Of a DNA stretch of 54,259 bases, positions 34,511-42,684 are shown one piece after another. The DNA comes from Ellagibacter isourolithinifaciens. GTDB lineage: Bacteria > Actinomycetota > Coriobacteriia > Coriobacteriales > Eggerthellaceae. Made by a program: the position numbers and the translations under genes. The DNA is taken from assembly GCF_008831035.1 (NCBI RefSeq), contig NZ_WAJR01000013.1, forward strand, positions 1 to 54,259. The letters are read 5' to 3'. How positions within the stretch are numbered: the first letter of the stretch is position 1; each line of letters starts with the position of its first letter. Below the pieces are notes generated by a model. The model saw only the letters and a list, made by a program, of their open reading frames with translations. It ran no database searches and was not told the DNA's origin.

Positions 34511-35755
34511 ATGGCGCATGGGGAAAGGGAAGAGATGGTCGTGGCCGAAGGTGGCGCGATCGATACCGCATGCGATCCGAAGCCGAAGATGCCCCTGCTG
34601 CTGAAGGTGTTTGGCGTGCTGTGCATCGTGGGCGGGGCGGTCTCCATCCCAAGCGGTGTTCTCGCGGTTGTCGTCATCGTACATTTTTTGCAGTCGGGCG
34701 GCCTTGCCGAAGAGGCGCTCACGCCCCTTGCCGTGACGGTGGTTCTCGTCCTTGCCCAAGCGGCTATGTTGGTGTTGTTCATCCTGCTGGGCGTGCGCCT
34801 TCTCCGCAATAAAAGACGCTATGCCGCGCTTACCGCTGAGGTCCTCATGGCGTTTGCGGCGGTGGCGTTCGCCTGCAACATCATGCTTAACGGCACCGAT
34901 GTCCATATCGTGCCGACGCTGGTCATCCTCGTGCTCCTGTTCTTCGTGTCGGGCTACGTCGATCCGTCGCTTTCCGAGGAGCGCGAGCTGCAGCGCAAGC
35001 TCCGCGACATGGAGACGCGCGACCAGGCGGAGGAGGGAACGCTCGGCTTGGACTCGACAGGGCGCGGCTATATCGCGCTCAACTTCTTCAACGTGTTCTG
35101 GATCTTCGTGGTCTGTAGCGTGTTGGGCCTGATCATAGAGGTGGTATATCACTTCGTCATCGTTGTTCCCGGCGAGTACCAAGATCGCGCGGGCATGCTG
35201 TTCGGGCCGTTCTCGCCCATTTACGGCGTGGGCGCAGTGCTCATGACCATGGCGCTCAACCGCTTCCACGACAAACCGGTGCCGGTGATCTTTTTGGTGA
35301 GCGCCGTAATCGGCGGTGCGTTCGAGTTCTTCGTCAGCTGGTTTATGGAAACCGCGTTCGGCGCGGTGGCCTGGGATTACACGGGCACATTCCTCTCTAT
35401 TGACGGCCGCACGAACGGCATGTTCATGGCGATGTGGGGCATGCTGGGCGTGCTGTGGATAAAGGCGCTCCTGCCGAAGATGCTCGACGTGGTGAACTTG
35501 ATTCCCTGGAAGCTGCGCTATACCGTGACCGCAATCGCCACGGCGCTCATGCTCGTGAACGCCATCATGACGCTGCAATCGCTCGACTGCTGGTACGGAC
35601 GGCTGTCGGGGCATGTTCCCGAAACGCCCATCGAACAATTCTACGCCACGTATTTCGACAACGATTTCATGGCGAATCGGTTCGAGAGCATGACCATCAA
35701 TCCCGACAGCGCGACGCGAGGGCCGGGGGCGCCGTCGGATGGCGCTCTCGGCTAG
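34511..35755 (+). CDS. Membrane protein of the CmpB (putative ABC-transporter type IV) family
   Basis: A 414-residue polytopic membrane protein. The N-terminal half has four hydrophobic segments (about residues 28-135). A charged cytoplasmic linker (SEERELQRKLRDMETRDQ) follows. The C-terminal half matches the CmpB family, with FWIFVVCSVLGLIIEVVYHF, DRAGMLFGPFSPIYGVGAV and GGAFEFFVSWFMETAFGAV. Members are annotated as ABC-type permeases, but the function is unproven. AGGGAG lies upstream of ATG 34511. Confidence 0.82.
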   Translation: MAHGEREEMVVAEGGAIDTACDPKPKMPLLLKVFGVLCIVGGAVSIPSGVLAVVVIVHFLQSGGLAEEALTPLAVTVVLVLAQAAMLVLFILLGVRLLRNKRRYAALTAEVLMAFAAVAFACNIMLNGTDVHIVPTLVILVLLFFVSGYVDPSLSEERELQRKLRDMETRDQAEEGTLGLDSTGRGYIALNFFNVFWIFVVCSVLGLIIEVVYHFVIVVPGEYQDRAGMLFGPFSPIYGVGAVLMTMALNRFHDKPVPVIFLVSAVIGGAFEFFVSWFMETAFGAVAWDYTGTFLSIDGRTNGMFMAMWGMLGVLWIKALLPKMLDVVNLIPWKLRYTVTAIATALMLVNAIMTLQSLDCWYGRLSGHVPETPIEQFYATYFDNDFMANRFESMTINPDSATRGPGAPSDGALG

Positions 35756-35816
35756 GGGCTATCCGGCCGCGCGCTGAGACGGCGCGGCTTCGGGTCGGTC
35801 CGGTTGTCTTTGCGAG

Positions 35817-35868
35817 AAAAAGGCCGCTGCGGCGCAGTTCAGTTCATGCTGCAGCGGCCTTTTTATGG
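35817..35868. terminator. Terminator after the CmpB-family gene
   Basis: A 14-bp stem AAAAAGGCCGCTGC (35817-35830) / GCAGCGGCCTTTTT (35851-35864), T-run on both strands. It can serve both the plus gene and the convergent metA-linked gene. Confidence 0.9.
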
Positions 35869-35908
35869 TGCGGTTCGTGAATAGGGGGCGACTTGCAATT
35901 GGGGGCTT

Positions 35909-36109
35909 CTACGCCCAGGGATCGCGCTCGAACAGGGGGTTCGTCTCCTGTCGGTCGGAATAGGGGTCGTAGCCGTCGTCGTCTTCGCTCTCGGCTCGGA
36001 TACAAGGGTCGCGATGCGCGGGAGCATGTTTGCGCGCTGCCTCGGCAAGAAGCTCCTCGGCGGTTTTTCGCGCCCGGCCCTGCTCGTCTTCCGAAGCGCT
36101 ATTCGTCAT
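35909..36109 (-). CDS. Small acidic hypothetical protein coupled to metA
   Basis: A 66-residue soluble, charged protein ([20 protein letters not shown]..., with acidic [10 protein letters not shown] and a C-terminal FERDPWA). It starts at 36109, inside the last codons of metA (11-base overlap), with AGGAGG at good spacing, so it is translationally coupled to metA. No family recognised. It ends 45 bases from the shared terminator. Confidence 0.62.
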   Translation of the reverse strand: MTNSASEDEQGRARKTAEELLAEAARKHAPAHRDPCIRAESEDDDGYDPYSDRQETNPLFERDPWA

Positions 36110-37040
36110 CTGCTGCCTCCTCGTGCCCAATCGCGTCGATCTCATACGGTGTCGTTTGGTACACATAGTAGTTCAGCCAGTTGGTGTAGAGCAACTGCGC
36201 GTGCGCGCGCCAGGTCGATTCTGCGGGCTGCGTAGGGTCGTCGTCGGGGTAGTAGTGCTTGGGCAGCGGCGCATTCGGATGGGTCTTCGAGTCGCGCTCG
36301 TATTCCACATTCAGGGTCTCGCGGTCGTATTCGGGGTGGCCGAACACGAAGAAATTGCGGCTGTCGGTGCTTTTCGCCATGTAGACGCCGGCTTCGTCCG
36401 ACTCGGCGATGATTTCCAAGTTGGGGTTTGCCTCGATGTCCTCGGCTCGCACGTTGGTGTAGCGCGAATGGGGTGCACGAAAGCGGTCGTCGAATCCGCG
36501 CACCCAGGGGGAAGACGGCTTCACGACGCGGTGCTCGAACACGCCGGTCGTCTTCTCGTCGAGCTCGTACTTCTCGACGCCGTAGCGATAGTAGATGCCC
36601 GCTTGGGCTCCCCAGCAGATATGCAGAGTGGAATGGACGTTCGTCTTCGACCAGTCCATGATGCGCGTGAGCTCATCCCAGTAATCGACGTCGTGGAAAT
36701 CGAGCAGCTCGACGGGCGCGCCCGTGATGATGAGGCCGTCGAAATGCTCATCTTTCACGTCGTCGAAGGAGACGTAGAACGTTTCCAAGTGCTCTTCGGA
36801 GACGTTTTTCGCGACGTGGCTCTTCGTGCGGAGGAGCTCCACCTCGATCTGCAGCGGCGTGTTCGAGAGCTTTCGCAGGATCTGCGTCTCGGTGGTGATT
36901 TTGGTGGGCATGAGGTTTAAGAGCAGAACGCGCAAGGGGCGGATATCCTGGTGCAGCGCGCGGTGCTCGGTCATGACGAAGATGTTCTCTTTTTCGAGTT
37001 GCGCGGTTGCCGGCAGCGAATCGGGAATCTTGATAGGCAT
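36099..37040 (-). CDS. metA: Homoserine O-acyltransferase (probably acetyltransferase)
   Basis: A 313-residue MetA-family enzyme that activates homoserine for methionine synthesis. Motifs: [21 protein letters not shown] region, the oxyanion [10 protein letters not shown], nucleophile Cys in [15 protein letters not shown], catalytic Glu/His in [16 protein letters not shown]. The residue after TGAPV is Glu. In this family Glu here is reported to favour acetyl-CoA and Gly succinyl-CoA, so this is likely an O-acetyltransferase (inference). GGAAGG precedes the ATG. No SAM riboswitch was recognised upstream. Confidence 0.95.
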   Translation of the reverse strand: MPIKIPDSLPATAQLEKENIFVMTEHRALHQDIRPLRVLLLNLMPTKITTETQILRKLSNTPLQIEVELLRTKSHVAKNVSEEHLETFYVSFDDVKDEHFDGLIITGAPVELLDFHDVDYWDELTRIMDWSKTNVHSTLHICWGAQAGIYYRYGVEKYELDEKTTGVFEHRVVKPSSPWVRGFDDRFRAPHSRYTNVRAEDIEANPNLEIIAESDEAGVYMAKSTDSRNFFVFGHPEYDRETLNVEYERDSKTHPNAPLPKHYYPDDDPTQPAESTWRAHAQLLYTNWLNYYVYQTTPYEIDAIGHEEAADDE

Positions 37041-37470
37041 GGCGCATCCTTCCGATTGATGGAAACTTCCTCGTTATCCTAGCAAAAAATCAGTTCACCC
37101 AATTATATGAAGCAGCGATAACACATTATCGCGGAAATCGGGAAAGCGGATGGTGCGAGGCGCTTTTCTCACTCCCGATTTCCGAAGACTTTCTGCAGAT
37201 GGCCATGAATAAGACGATTCCGACTTGACTTCCCCTCGCCAAGCCAGGTAGACTGCAAAAGTTCGCTTTCAAAAGCCCCGTGAAAGCAGTAAAGGCAGAA
37301 GCGTTGTGCCAACGGAGTCCAGGCCTGAGGTATGCGCGTCGGCGTAGGAAACCGGCATCTGGCTGACCTGCACTTTTGAAAACAAACACCCGCTTGCGGT
37401 AACGCGCAAGCGCACCTTGGAAGGGCCCCTCGGCTCGTTCAAGGAACAGAGTATCTATTGGAGGAAGCAA
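37041..37470. other. Divergent metA / rplM intergenic region and rplM leader
   Basis: About 430 bases without a gene. From left to right: inverted repeat GCGATAA (37115-37121) / TTATCGC (37126-37132); a long-loop inverted repeat GGAAATCGGGA (37133-37143) / TCCCGATTTCC (37173-37183); the rplM promoter at 37225-37254; and a leader of about 210 bases containing the hairpin GCTTGCG-n-CGCAAGC (about 37392-37411). The leader may carry ribosomal-protein autoregulation. Confidence 0.55.
37225..37254 (+). promoter_or_regulatory. Promoter of rplM-rpsI
   Basis: -35 TTGACT (37225-37230) and -10 TAGACT (37249-37254) with an 18-base spacer, the best sigma-70-type promoter in the window. The resulting leader would be about 210 bases. 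Confidence 0.75.
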
Positions 37471-37905
37471 GTGAAGACGTATCATGCGAAGCCCGGCGAA
37501 GTCGAGCGCGAATGGCTTCTGATCGACGCAACCGATCAGGTTCTCGGCCGCGTGGCCACCAAGGCCGCACAGATTCTCAAGGGCAAGCACAAGCCGCAGT
37601 ACACCCCGCATGTTGATACGGGCGACTTCGTGATCATCATCAACGCGGACAAGATTCGCGTTACCGGCACGAAGGCTGCAGCGAAAGAGTATTACCGCCA
37701 CAGTGGTTTTCCCGGTGGTCTCAAGTCCGAAACCTTCACCGAAGCCATGGAGAAGCATCCTGAGCGCGTGATTGAGCATGCTGTTAAGGGCATGCTGCCG
37801 AAGAACACGCTGGGTCGTGCCCAGGGCATGAAGTTGAAGGTGTACGCTGGCCCTGAGCATCCTCATATGGCTCAGAAGCCCCGCGAGATCAAGATGGAGG
37901 GTTAA
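37471..37905 (+). CDS. rplM: 50S ribosomal protein L13
   Basis: A 144-residue ribosomal protein starting at GTG 37471 with TTGGAGGAAG upstream. It starts [15 protein letters not shown] and has the L13 core [19 protein letters not shown] and [10 protein letters not shown]-like motif [19 protein letters not shown]. The frame is open further upstream, but the ribosome-binding site fixes the start. rpsI follows after 2 bases. Confidence 0.97.
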   Translation: MKTYHAKPGEVEREWLLIDATDQVLGRVATKAAQILKGKHKPQYTPHVDTGDFVIIINADKIRVTGTKAAAKEYYRHSGFPGGLKSETFTEAMEKHPERVIEHAVKGMLPKNTLGRAQGMKLKVYAGPEHPHMAQKPREIKMEG

Positions 37906-37907
37906 TC

Positions 37908-38300
37908 ATGGCAGGTGAAGCTCTGTATTACGGCACTGGCCGTCGTAAGAACGCCGTTGCTCGCGTGCGCCTCGTCCCGGGCACGGGCAAGGTGACCATC
38001 AATGGTCGCGAGGGTGCTGAGTACTTTGGCCGCGAGGCTCTTCTCGATTATGCGAAGACCCCGTTCAAGGTGACCGACACCATGGATCACTTCGACGTGA
38101 TCGCTCGCATCAACGGTGGCGGCATCTCGGGTCAGGCCGGCGCTCTGCGTCACGGCATCTCCCGCGCTCTGCTCGACGCCGGCGACTATCGCGCCGAGCT
38201 CAAGAAGGCCGGCTACCTCACCCGCGACTCTCGTGTGGTCGAGCGTAAGAAGTACGGCCTGAAGAAGGCTCGTAAGCGTCCGCAGTTCTCGAAGCGCTAG
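37908..38300 (+). CDS. rpsI: 30S ribosomal protein S9
   Basis: A 130-residue protein with typical S9 features: [19 protein letters not shown] at the N-terminus, [19 protein letters not shown] in the middle, and the basic C-terminus ending KRPQFSKR that reaches the ribosomal P site. It forms the rplM-rpsI operon and ends in a strong terminator. Confidence 0.98.
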   Translation: MAGEALYYGTGRRKNAVARVRLVPGTGKVTINGREGAEYFGREALLDYAKTPFKVTDTMDHFDVIARINGGGISGQAGALRHGISRALLDAGDYRAELKKAGYLTRDSRVVERKKYGLKKARKRPQFSKR

Positions 38301-38325
38301 TTTCTTCTGGAACATACACGGTTGC

Positions 38326-38368
38326 AAACCCCGTCGCTCATCCGAGCGGCGGGGTTTCTTTTTTTTTG
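38326..38368 (+). terminator. Terminator of rplM-rpsI
   Basis: Stem AAACCCCGTCGCTC (38326-38339) / GAGCGGCGGGGTTT (38344-38357) with one mismatch, followed by CTTTTTTTTT. Confidence 0.95.
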
Positions 38369-38432
38369 TCGCGTCGGGGATGTAGGTTGATACTTGGGGA
38401 GAGAGAGTTTCGAAAAGGGAACCCCACAGTAA

Positions 38433-38858
38433 ATGGGCAAGTACGCGCTGCTCAAGAACCCCGAGAACCTCGCGGAGGCGCAGTCGGGCAAGCTCGCCGA
38501 GATCGCGCGCGAGGACAAGCGCCTGCACAGCGCCTGCCTGCCCAAGGAGGACCTGCGCGGCGTGTTCAAGCCGCCGGACGGCGCCGCCGCCGCGGAAAAG
38601 CCCGACAGGTGGCTCAGCAGGGCCTGCCGTAGCTGGACCAAGGAAATCAAGGAGCTGTCGAAGAGGGCCAGGCGCCGCAGGGAGGCGATCGCGAGGGCCG
38701 TGGAGCTCGGCGTCTCCAACGCGCGCGTCGAGGCCGTCAACAACAAGGTCGAGCTCACGGTGCGCATGGGCTGCGGCTTCCGCGACATCGACAACCTCAT
38801 AGCGCTCGCCATGCTGCGCTGCTCGAACCTGCCGATAAAGCTGCCTGGAAGGGCTTAG
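38433..38858 (+). pseudogene. ISL3-family transposase, C-terminal part
   Basis: About 140 codons match the end of ISL3-family transposases (KYALLKNPENL, then ELGVSNARVEAVNNKVELTVRMGCGFRDIDNLI). The catalytic core before it is missing. The sequence resumes exactly where the N-terminal part at 50811-51685 breaks off, 13 kb to the right: that part ends ...SEIKG and this one starts GKYALL. The two halves total about 432 residues, a normal ISL3 length. The right inverted repeat of the element follows at 38868-38892. Confidence 0.85.
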
Positions 38859-38867
38859 GCCACTTGA

Positions 38868-38892
38868 AATCTACCCACACAAACTGGCGAAG
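38868..38892 (+). repeat. ISL3 right terminal inverted repeat
   Basis: The segment ending ACACAAACTGGCGAAGCC is the reverse complement, with a few differences, of the sequence CTTCGCCACTTTGTGTGGGT at 50706-50725. It closes the C-terminal transposase part and truncates the TDT transporter next to it. Confidence 0.8.
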
Positions 38893-39368
38893 CCTCCGTT
38901 ATTTTGGCGTTTTCCGCGATGTCGTTTGCGGCTCTGACCGTCCCGGTTACGCTTCGCATCGTTAGGCACGGATTGCCCGGAGCAACACGGGCTTCAGCGT
39001 GCATCTGCGCAGCACCGGCGAGCCTGCTGCTCGTCGGCTACCTTGCCGTTACGGAGACCCCGAACACGGTTGCCGTGACGGTCTTTCTGGCGGTTGCGCA
39101 GGCTCTCTACTTCGGCGCCCTCGCGCAGGAGCCCGCCTGCGTCAAGGCGGGCTTTCACCCCTCGCACGCCGCCATGACCTTCCCCTTCGTTGTGGCAACG
39201 ACGGCCCTCTCCTCCGGCATGTCATTCCTTTCGCCTGCGGGAATGGCACTTCCTCCAGCGCTTTTCGCGCTTTCAGCCGTGGAGAACGCGCTAGCCTGCG
39301 CCATGACCGAGCTCGTTCTTTTCAAATACGTGCGCTTCCTTTCGGAACGGTCCAACAACCGAGGCTGA
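38893..39368 (+). pseudogene. TDT-family transporter (TehA/Mae1-like), C-terminal fragment
   Basis: About 157 codons, open from the edge of the ISL3 repeat, encode the last five or so transmembrane helices of a tellurite-resistance/dicarboxylate (TDT) transporter: GLPGATRASACICAAPASLL is the recognisable motif. The N-terminal half is lost at the ISL3 end. Nearest in-frame start-like codon is TTG 38904 without a ribosome-binding site. It is probably non-functional. Confidence 0.7.
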
Positions 39369-39477
39369 ATTCTGCAACAGAATGATTCGTTCGAATCTCA
39401 TGAGTACCAAACCGAATCAAAGTCGACTGTGAGGTCTACTTTGAAGGAGGCTTGTCGCAGGGTGAACCTCAAGCGCA

Positions 39478-40674
39478 TCAAACCCGACGCCCGTGCGATA
39501 CCCAGTAGACCGCCAAAAGAACCGCCGAAACAGCGGCGCACACAAGGTAGACTCCCCGGCACCCAACATGCGGAATGAGCAGCCCCGCCGCCATAGGGCC
39601 CATTCCAAGGCCGAAATCGGCAAGCGCGTAGAAAGTAGAAGTAGCCAACCCGACGCGATGCGCCTCGACGGCCTTGACCGTGACGACCTGCACGTTCGAA
39701 AAGAAATTCCCGAAACCCACGGCAAGCAGGCAGGCGGAGGCGAAAAACGCCGCGCCTCCCGCGCAAAAAGCCAAAACGGCGAAACCCAAAGCCATCGAAA
39801 CAACTGCAGGACCGATGACAGCGTTTTCCCCTTCCCTATCGAGAAGCTTGCCCGCATGCGGTCTCGTAAGCATCAAGGCGACAGCGTAAATGACGAAAAA
39901 CCACGGCGCGTATGAAGAGAGCCCCAACGACTCAGCGTGCACGCTGAGAAACGAGTTCACGCTGCCGAAAGCCAAGGTTGCCACCATAGCCAAGGCCGAA
40001 AGGGACAGCGCCGCAGGCTCGAAAAAATCCCGCAGTTTGAAGCCGCTGAACAACTCGGCTTTCTGTTCGGGCGAAAGTTCTAGACCTCTCACCCGCATAC
40101 ATGCAATTGCCAGAAACGCGAGCGCCGAGCATACGGCATTCAACGCAAGTACAGCGATGAAACGGGAGCCGTGAACAAGGGCGATGCCCAGAAAAGGAGC
40201 CACCGCATTCGCGAGCGTCGATGCGAGCGAAAAGTACCCCAAAGCCTCGCCCCATCTTCGGTCGGGAAGATGTTCCGTGACGACCACCGTGAGGGTGTTG
40301 TTGTTCACTCCGAAAGCCAGACCGTGAAGAAAGCGCATCAACGCGAACGCAGAGAAGCCCATCGGGGCGAAATACGCCAAGGACAGCGCGAAATACACCG
40401 CGCCGCTCGCCAACAGAACCGTTCTTCTACCCGCCAAATCGGCATAGCGGCCGGCAAAAACACGGCTGATCAGCGCCGCCACGACGAAAACGCCGGCTGC
40501 CATGCCGGCCTCGCCCGTTCCAACGCCGTAGGCTTTCATGCAAAACGCCGTCATGGTGGTGTTGTTGAGCATGAAAGTAACGCCGTAGAAGAACCGCGAT
40601 GTCGTGGCGAGGGCAAAATCCTTCGTCCAGATTCGCTGCGACGGCGCATCGGTCCCCTGAATGCTCGAACCCAC
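39478..40674 (-). CDS. MFS transporter
   Basis: A 398-residue major facilitator with about 12 transmembrane helices. The loop 2-3 motif reads GRYADLAGRRTVLL and the second half has GKLLDREGENAVIG. The GTG start at 40674 is chosen because GAGGCGGGG lies upstream and it falls 15 bases after the stop of the preceding MFS gene; a longer frame would overlap that gene by 100 bases. It differs from the other two MFS genes of this segment. Substrate unknown; the setting suggests uptake or export of the molybdoenzyme substrate or product. Confidence 0.85.
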   Translation of the reverse strand: MGSSIQGTDAPSQRIWTKDFALATTSRFFYGVTFMLNNTTMTAFCMKAYGVGTGEAGMAAGVFVVAALISRVFAGRYADLAGRRTVLLASGAVYFALSLAYFAPMGFSAFALMRFLHGLAFGVNNNTLTVVVTEHLPDRRWGEALGYFSLASTLANAVAPFLGIALVHGSRFIAVLALNAVCSALAFLAIACMRVRGLELSPEQKAELFSGFKLRDFFEPAALSLSALAMVATLAFGSVNSFLSVHAESLGLSSYAPWFFVIYAVALMLTRPHAGKLLDREGENAVIGPAVVSMALGFAVLAFCAGGAAFFASACLLAVGFGNFFSNVQVVTVKAVEAHRVGLATSTFYALADFGLGMGPMAAGLLIPHVGCRGVYLVCAAVSAVLLAVYWVSHGRRV

Positions 40675-40688
40675 GCCTAAGCCCCGCC

Positions 40689-42014
40689 TCAGTTCAGCGC
40701 CTTTTTGATGGCGACGAACGGGTTTCCGTACTTCTTGCCGCCGGTTTTGGGAATCCAGACAAGAACCAGCACGGCCATCAGAAGCACGCAAGCGGCATTG
40801 AAGAGCCAGATGGAGTTGTACGAACCGGTAGCGTCGATGATGCCGCCCGCGATAAACGGGCCAAAGAAACGCCCCACCAGCGAAATGGTCACGATAAGAC
40901 CAGATCCGGTGCCCAGAATCTCAGGCGGGTACAGCTCGGTTATCTGGGATTCGTACACTGGAATGAACGCCTTGTTGAATCCCAGAAAGGCTATCAGGAC
41001 AAAGCCGGTTGCGGCACCGAAAACAGCCGTTTCGACATCCTCCAAAAGCGCGAAGAGGGCAACGAAGGTAACGGCGCAGAGAAATCCCAGCAGCGCGAGG
41101 ATGTACTTCCTCGCGAAGATGTCGGTCAACGGAGACCACACGATGCTTCCTGCCGTCTGCGCCGCGCGATGGGTTGACGATATGAGGCCCGCCGCCACCA
41201 GCGTGTAGCCCGCCGCCGTCATGGTGGTCACCATGAAAGTGGTGTTCGTGTAAATGCAGGCTTGGATGAGAATCATGATGATGCCCATCTTCCAAGTAAC
41301 GGGCATCTTGAGCACTCGAATGACCTTCGCGCCCATGCTTTCGCGCTGAAGCTCGGCATGCTCGTCCATGCGGGAGGGCTCGATATCCTCTCCATCTGCG
41401 AGGCCGAAAGGGTGCTGCCCGTATTTTTTGGGTGCGTCTTTGGCAAGAAGCCCGATAGCCGCAGTTACGCACAGCCCGATAAGCGATATCCCCACAAAGC
41501 AGCCGCGCCATCCGAATCCCAGGATGAGCTGCGGAGCGAGAACGCCTATCACGACGCCGGCGATGGTTCCTCCCACCGAAACCACGATGAGCGCCTTGCC
41601 AACCCAGCGAGAGGCGAACCACGAAGAGACGAGTTTCGGCATGAGCGAAGTCCCCAGACCCGCCGTGAAAGCCCCGGCGCAAGCGTAGAGGAAAACCGCG
41701 ACGGGCAGGCTGTTGGCGAACAGGCCGAACGACATCATGAATACAGCCGAACCGCAGCCGCATATCACAAGCGTCTTACGCGTCCCTATCCTGTCAGAGC
41801 AGGCTCCCCATATCATGCCGAAACCGCCGTAGGTGATCCCGTACACCGAGGAGACGATGGCGGCGTCCGTAACGCTCACGCCGAAATCTGGAGAGAAGTA
41901 GGCTATGGTCATGCCTACGGAGTTCAAAGTGAAGATGCAGATAATCTGGGCTAGAAAGCCCGACCCCGCCATACCCCAAGCGCACAACGCGTTTTTCGAC
42001 AAGCCGTTCGACAT
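40689..42014 (-). CDS. MFS transporter (OFA type)
   Basis: A 441-residue MFS carrier with 12 transmembrane helices, of the oxalate/formate antiporter-like group. Motifs: GACSDRIGTRKTLVICG in loop 2-3, GKALIVVSVGGTIAGVVIGV and ISSTHRAAQTAGSIVWSPLTD. Start at 42014 with AGGGGGCG upstream; an ATG 10 codons earlier is less well placed. It is paralogous to the truncated MFS at 48352. Divergent from the Mo-enzyme operon across a region with a 23-bp palindrome. Confidence 0.88.
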   Translation of the reverse strand: MSNGLSKNALCAWGMAGSGFLAQIICIFTLNSVGMTIAYFSPDFGVSVTDAAIVSSVYGITYGGFGMIWGACSDRIGTRKTLVICGCGSAVFMMSFGLFANSLPVAVFLYACAGAFTAGLGTSLMPKLVSSWFASRWVGKALIVVSVGGTIAGVVIGVLAPQLILGFGWRGCFVGISLIGLCVTAAIGLLAKDAPKKYGQHPFGLADGEDIEPSRMDEHAELQRESMGAKVIRVLKMPVTWKMGIIMILIQACIYTNTTFMVTTMTAAGYTLVAAGLISSTHRAAQTAGSIVWSPLTDIFARKYILALLGFLCAVTFVALFALLEDVETAVFGAATGFVLIAFLGFNKAFIPVYESQITELYPPEILGTGSGLIVTISLVGRFFGPFIAGGIIDATGSYNSIWLFNAACVLLMAVLVLVWIPKTGGKKYGNPFVAIKKALN

Positions 42015-42387
42015 AGCGCCCCCTACACAACTCGCGTCCGACAATGCCAGCCCATTGTCCGAAAAACCCGAAACGAGCGCGTCATGCAGAGATTGGGAAT
42101 TTCCGCAGATTCGCCCATCGGCCCATCAACGAAACGAACCGCAACGCCTCGCTCGGGTCATAAAAATTTTATGACCCCGCTCAATCGAAGATACGAACAA
42201 TCTAGCGCGGCGCGCCTGCGATTTGAAAATCATTTGATGACGATTTCCCCCTTCTCTTTTTCTTTAATGGATGCGCCGAAGGCGGTGCGCGGTCTCTTGG
42301 GAATGCTCCCTTTCAAACGGCGTTCGCTCCCATACCGCAGTGCCGCCCGGAAAACCAGTCGGTCCGCAAATTGCGAGAGGAGAGAGT
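42015..42387. other. Divergent regulatory region of the Mo-enzyme island
   Basis: About 370 bases without a gene, between the divergent MFS pair and the Mo-enzyme operon. The sequence turns AT-rich at 42155-42270. It contains the 23-bp palindrome (42155-42177) and a possible -10 box TTTAAT (42263-42268) toward the Mo-enzyme genes. Confidence 0.55.
42155..42177. promoter_or_regulatory. Perfect 23-bp palindrome, candidate operator
   Basis: Arms GGGTCATAAAA (42155-42165) and TTTTATGACCC (42167-42177) are perfectly complementary around a single A. It lies in the divergent control region. It is the best candidate binding site for the LuxR-type regulator encoded at the end of the same segment, though this link is inference. 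Confidence 0.65.
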
Positions 42388-42612
42388 ATGTGTTTTAGAC
42401 CAGCCGAGATTTCATCGAAGGCGATATGCCCCGATTGCGGAAAGAAGATCAACCCCGTAGCGGGCGTCCTGCCAAAAAAATGCCCGTTTTGCGGAAGCGA
42501 GGGTCCTTTCGAGATGGAGGACATAGCATCCGCTGCCCCCGAGATGGCAGCGCCGGCGGCTCCCGCCGCGCCGGCAGCCCCCAAGGCTCCCGGCGCCCCG
42601 AAAGCCTCGTAG
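42388..42612 (+). CDS. Small zinc-ribbon protein with Ala/Pro-rich tail
   Basis: A 74-residue protein starting at ATG 42388 (GAGAGGAGAGAG upstream). It has CPDCGKK and CPFCGSEG, a four-Cys zinc ribbon or rubredoxin-like knuckle pair (about residues 14-37). An acidic stretch and a tail of Ala-Pro-Lys repeats (AAPAAPAAPAAPKAPGAPKA) follow. It is the first gene of the Mo-enzyme operon, 72 bases before the enzyme. A second Cys-rich mini-protein precedes the second enzyme, so these are likely dedicated accessory proteins, for example metallochaperones or electron carriers (inference). Confidence 0.7.
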   Translation: MCFRPAEISSKAICPDCGKKINPVAGVLPKKCPFCGSEGPFEMEDIASAAPEMAAPAAPAAPAAPKAPGAPKAS

Positions 42613-42684
42613 CGCGCTGCGCGAAGGGCCTCGGAGCGACGAGATACCGACATGCTGGCACACGAGAGAGAGGAACGAAGAGGA

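Noticed and set aside
37041-37130. SAM riboswitch upstream of metA
   Set aside because: No SAM-I or SAM-II type conserved core was found in the short region before the minus-strand start.
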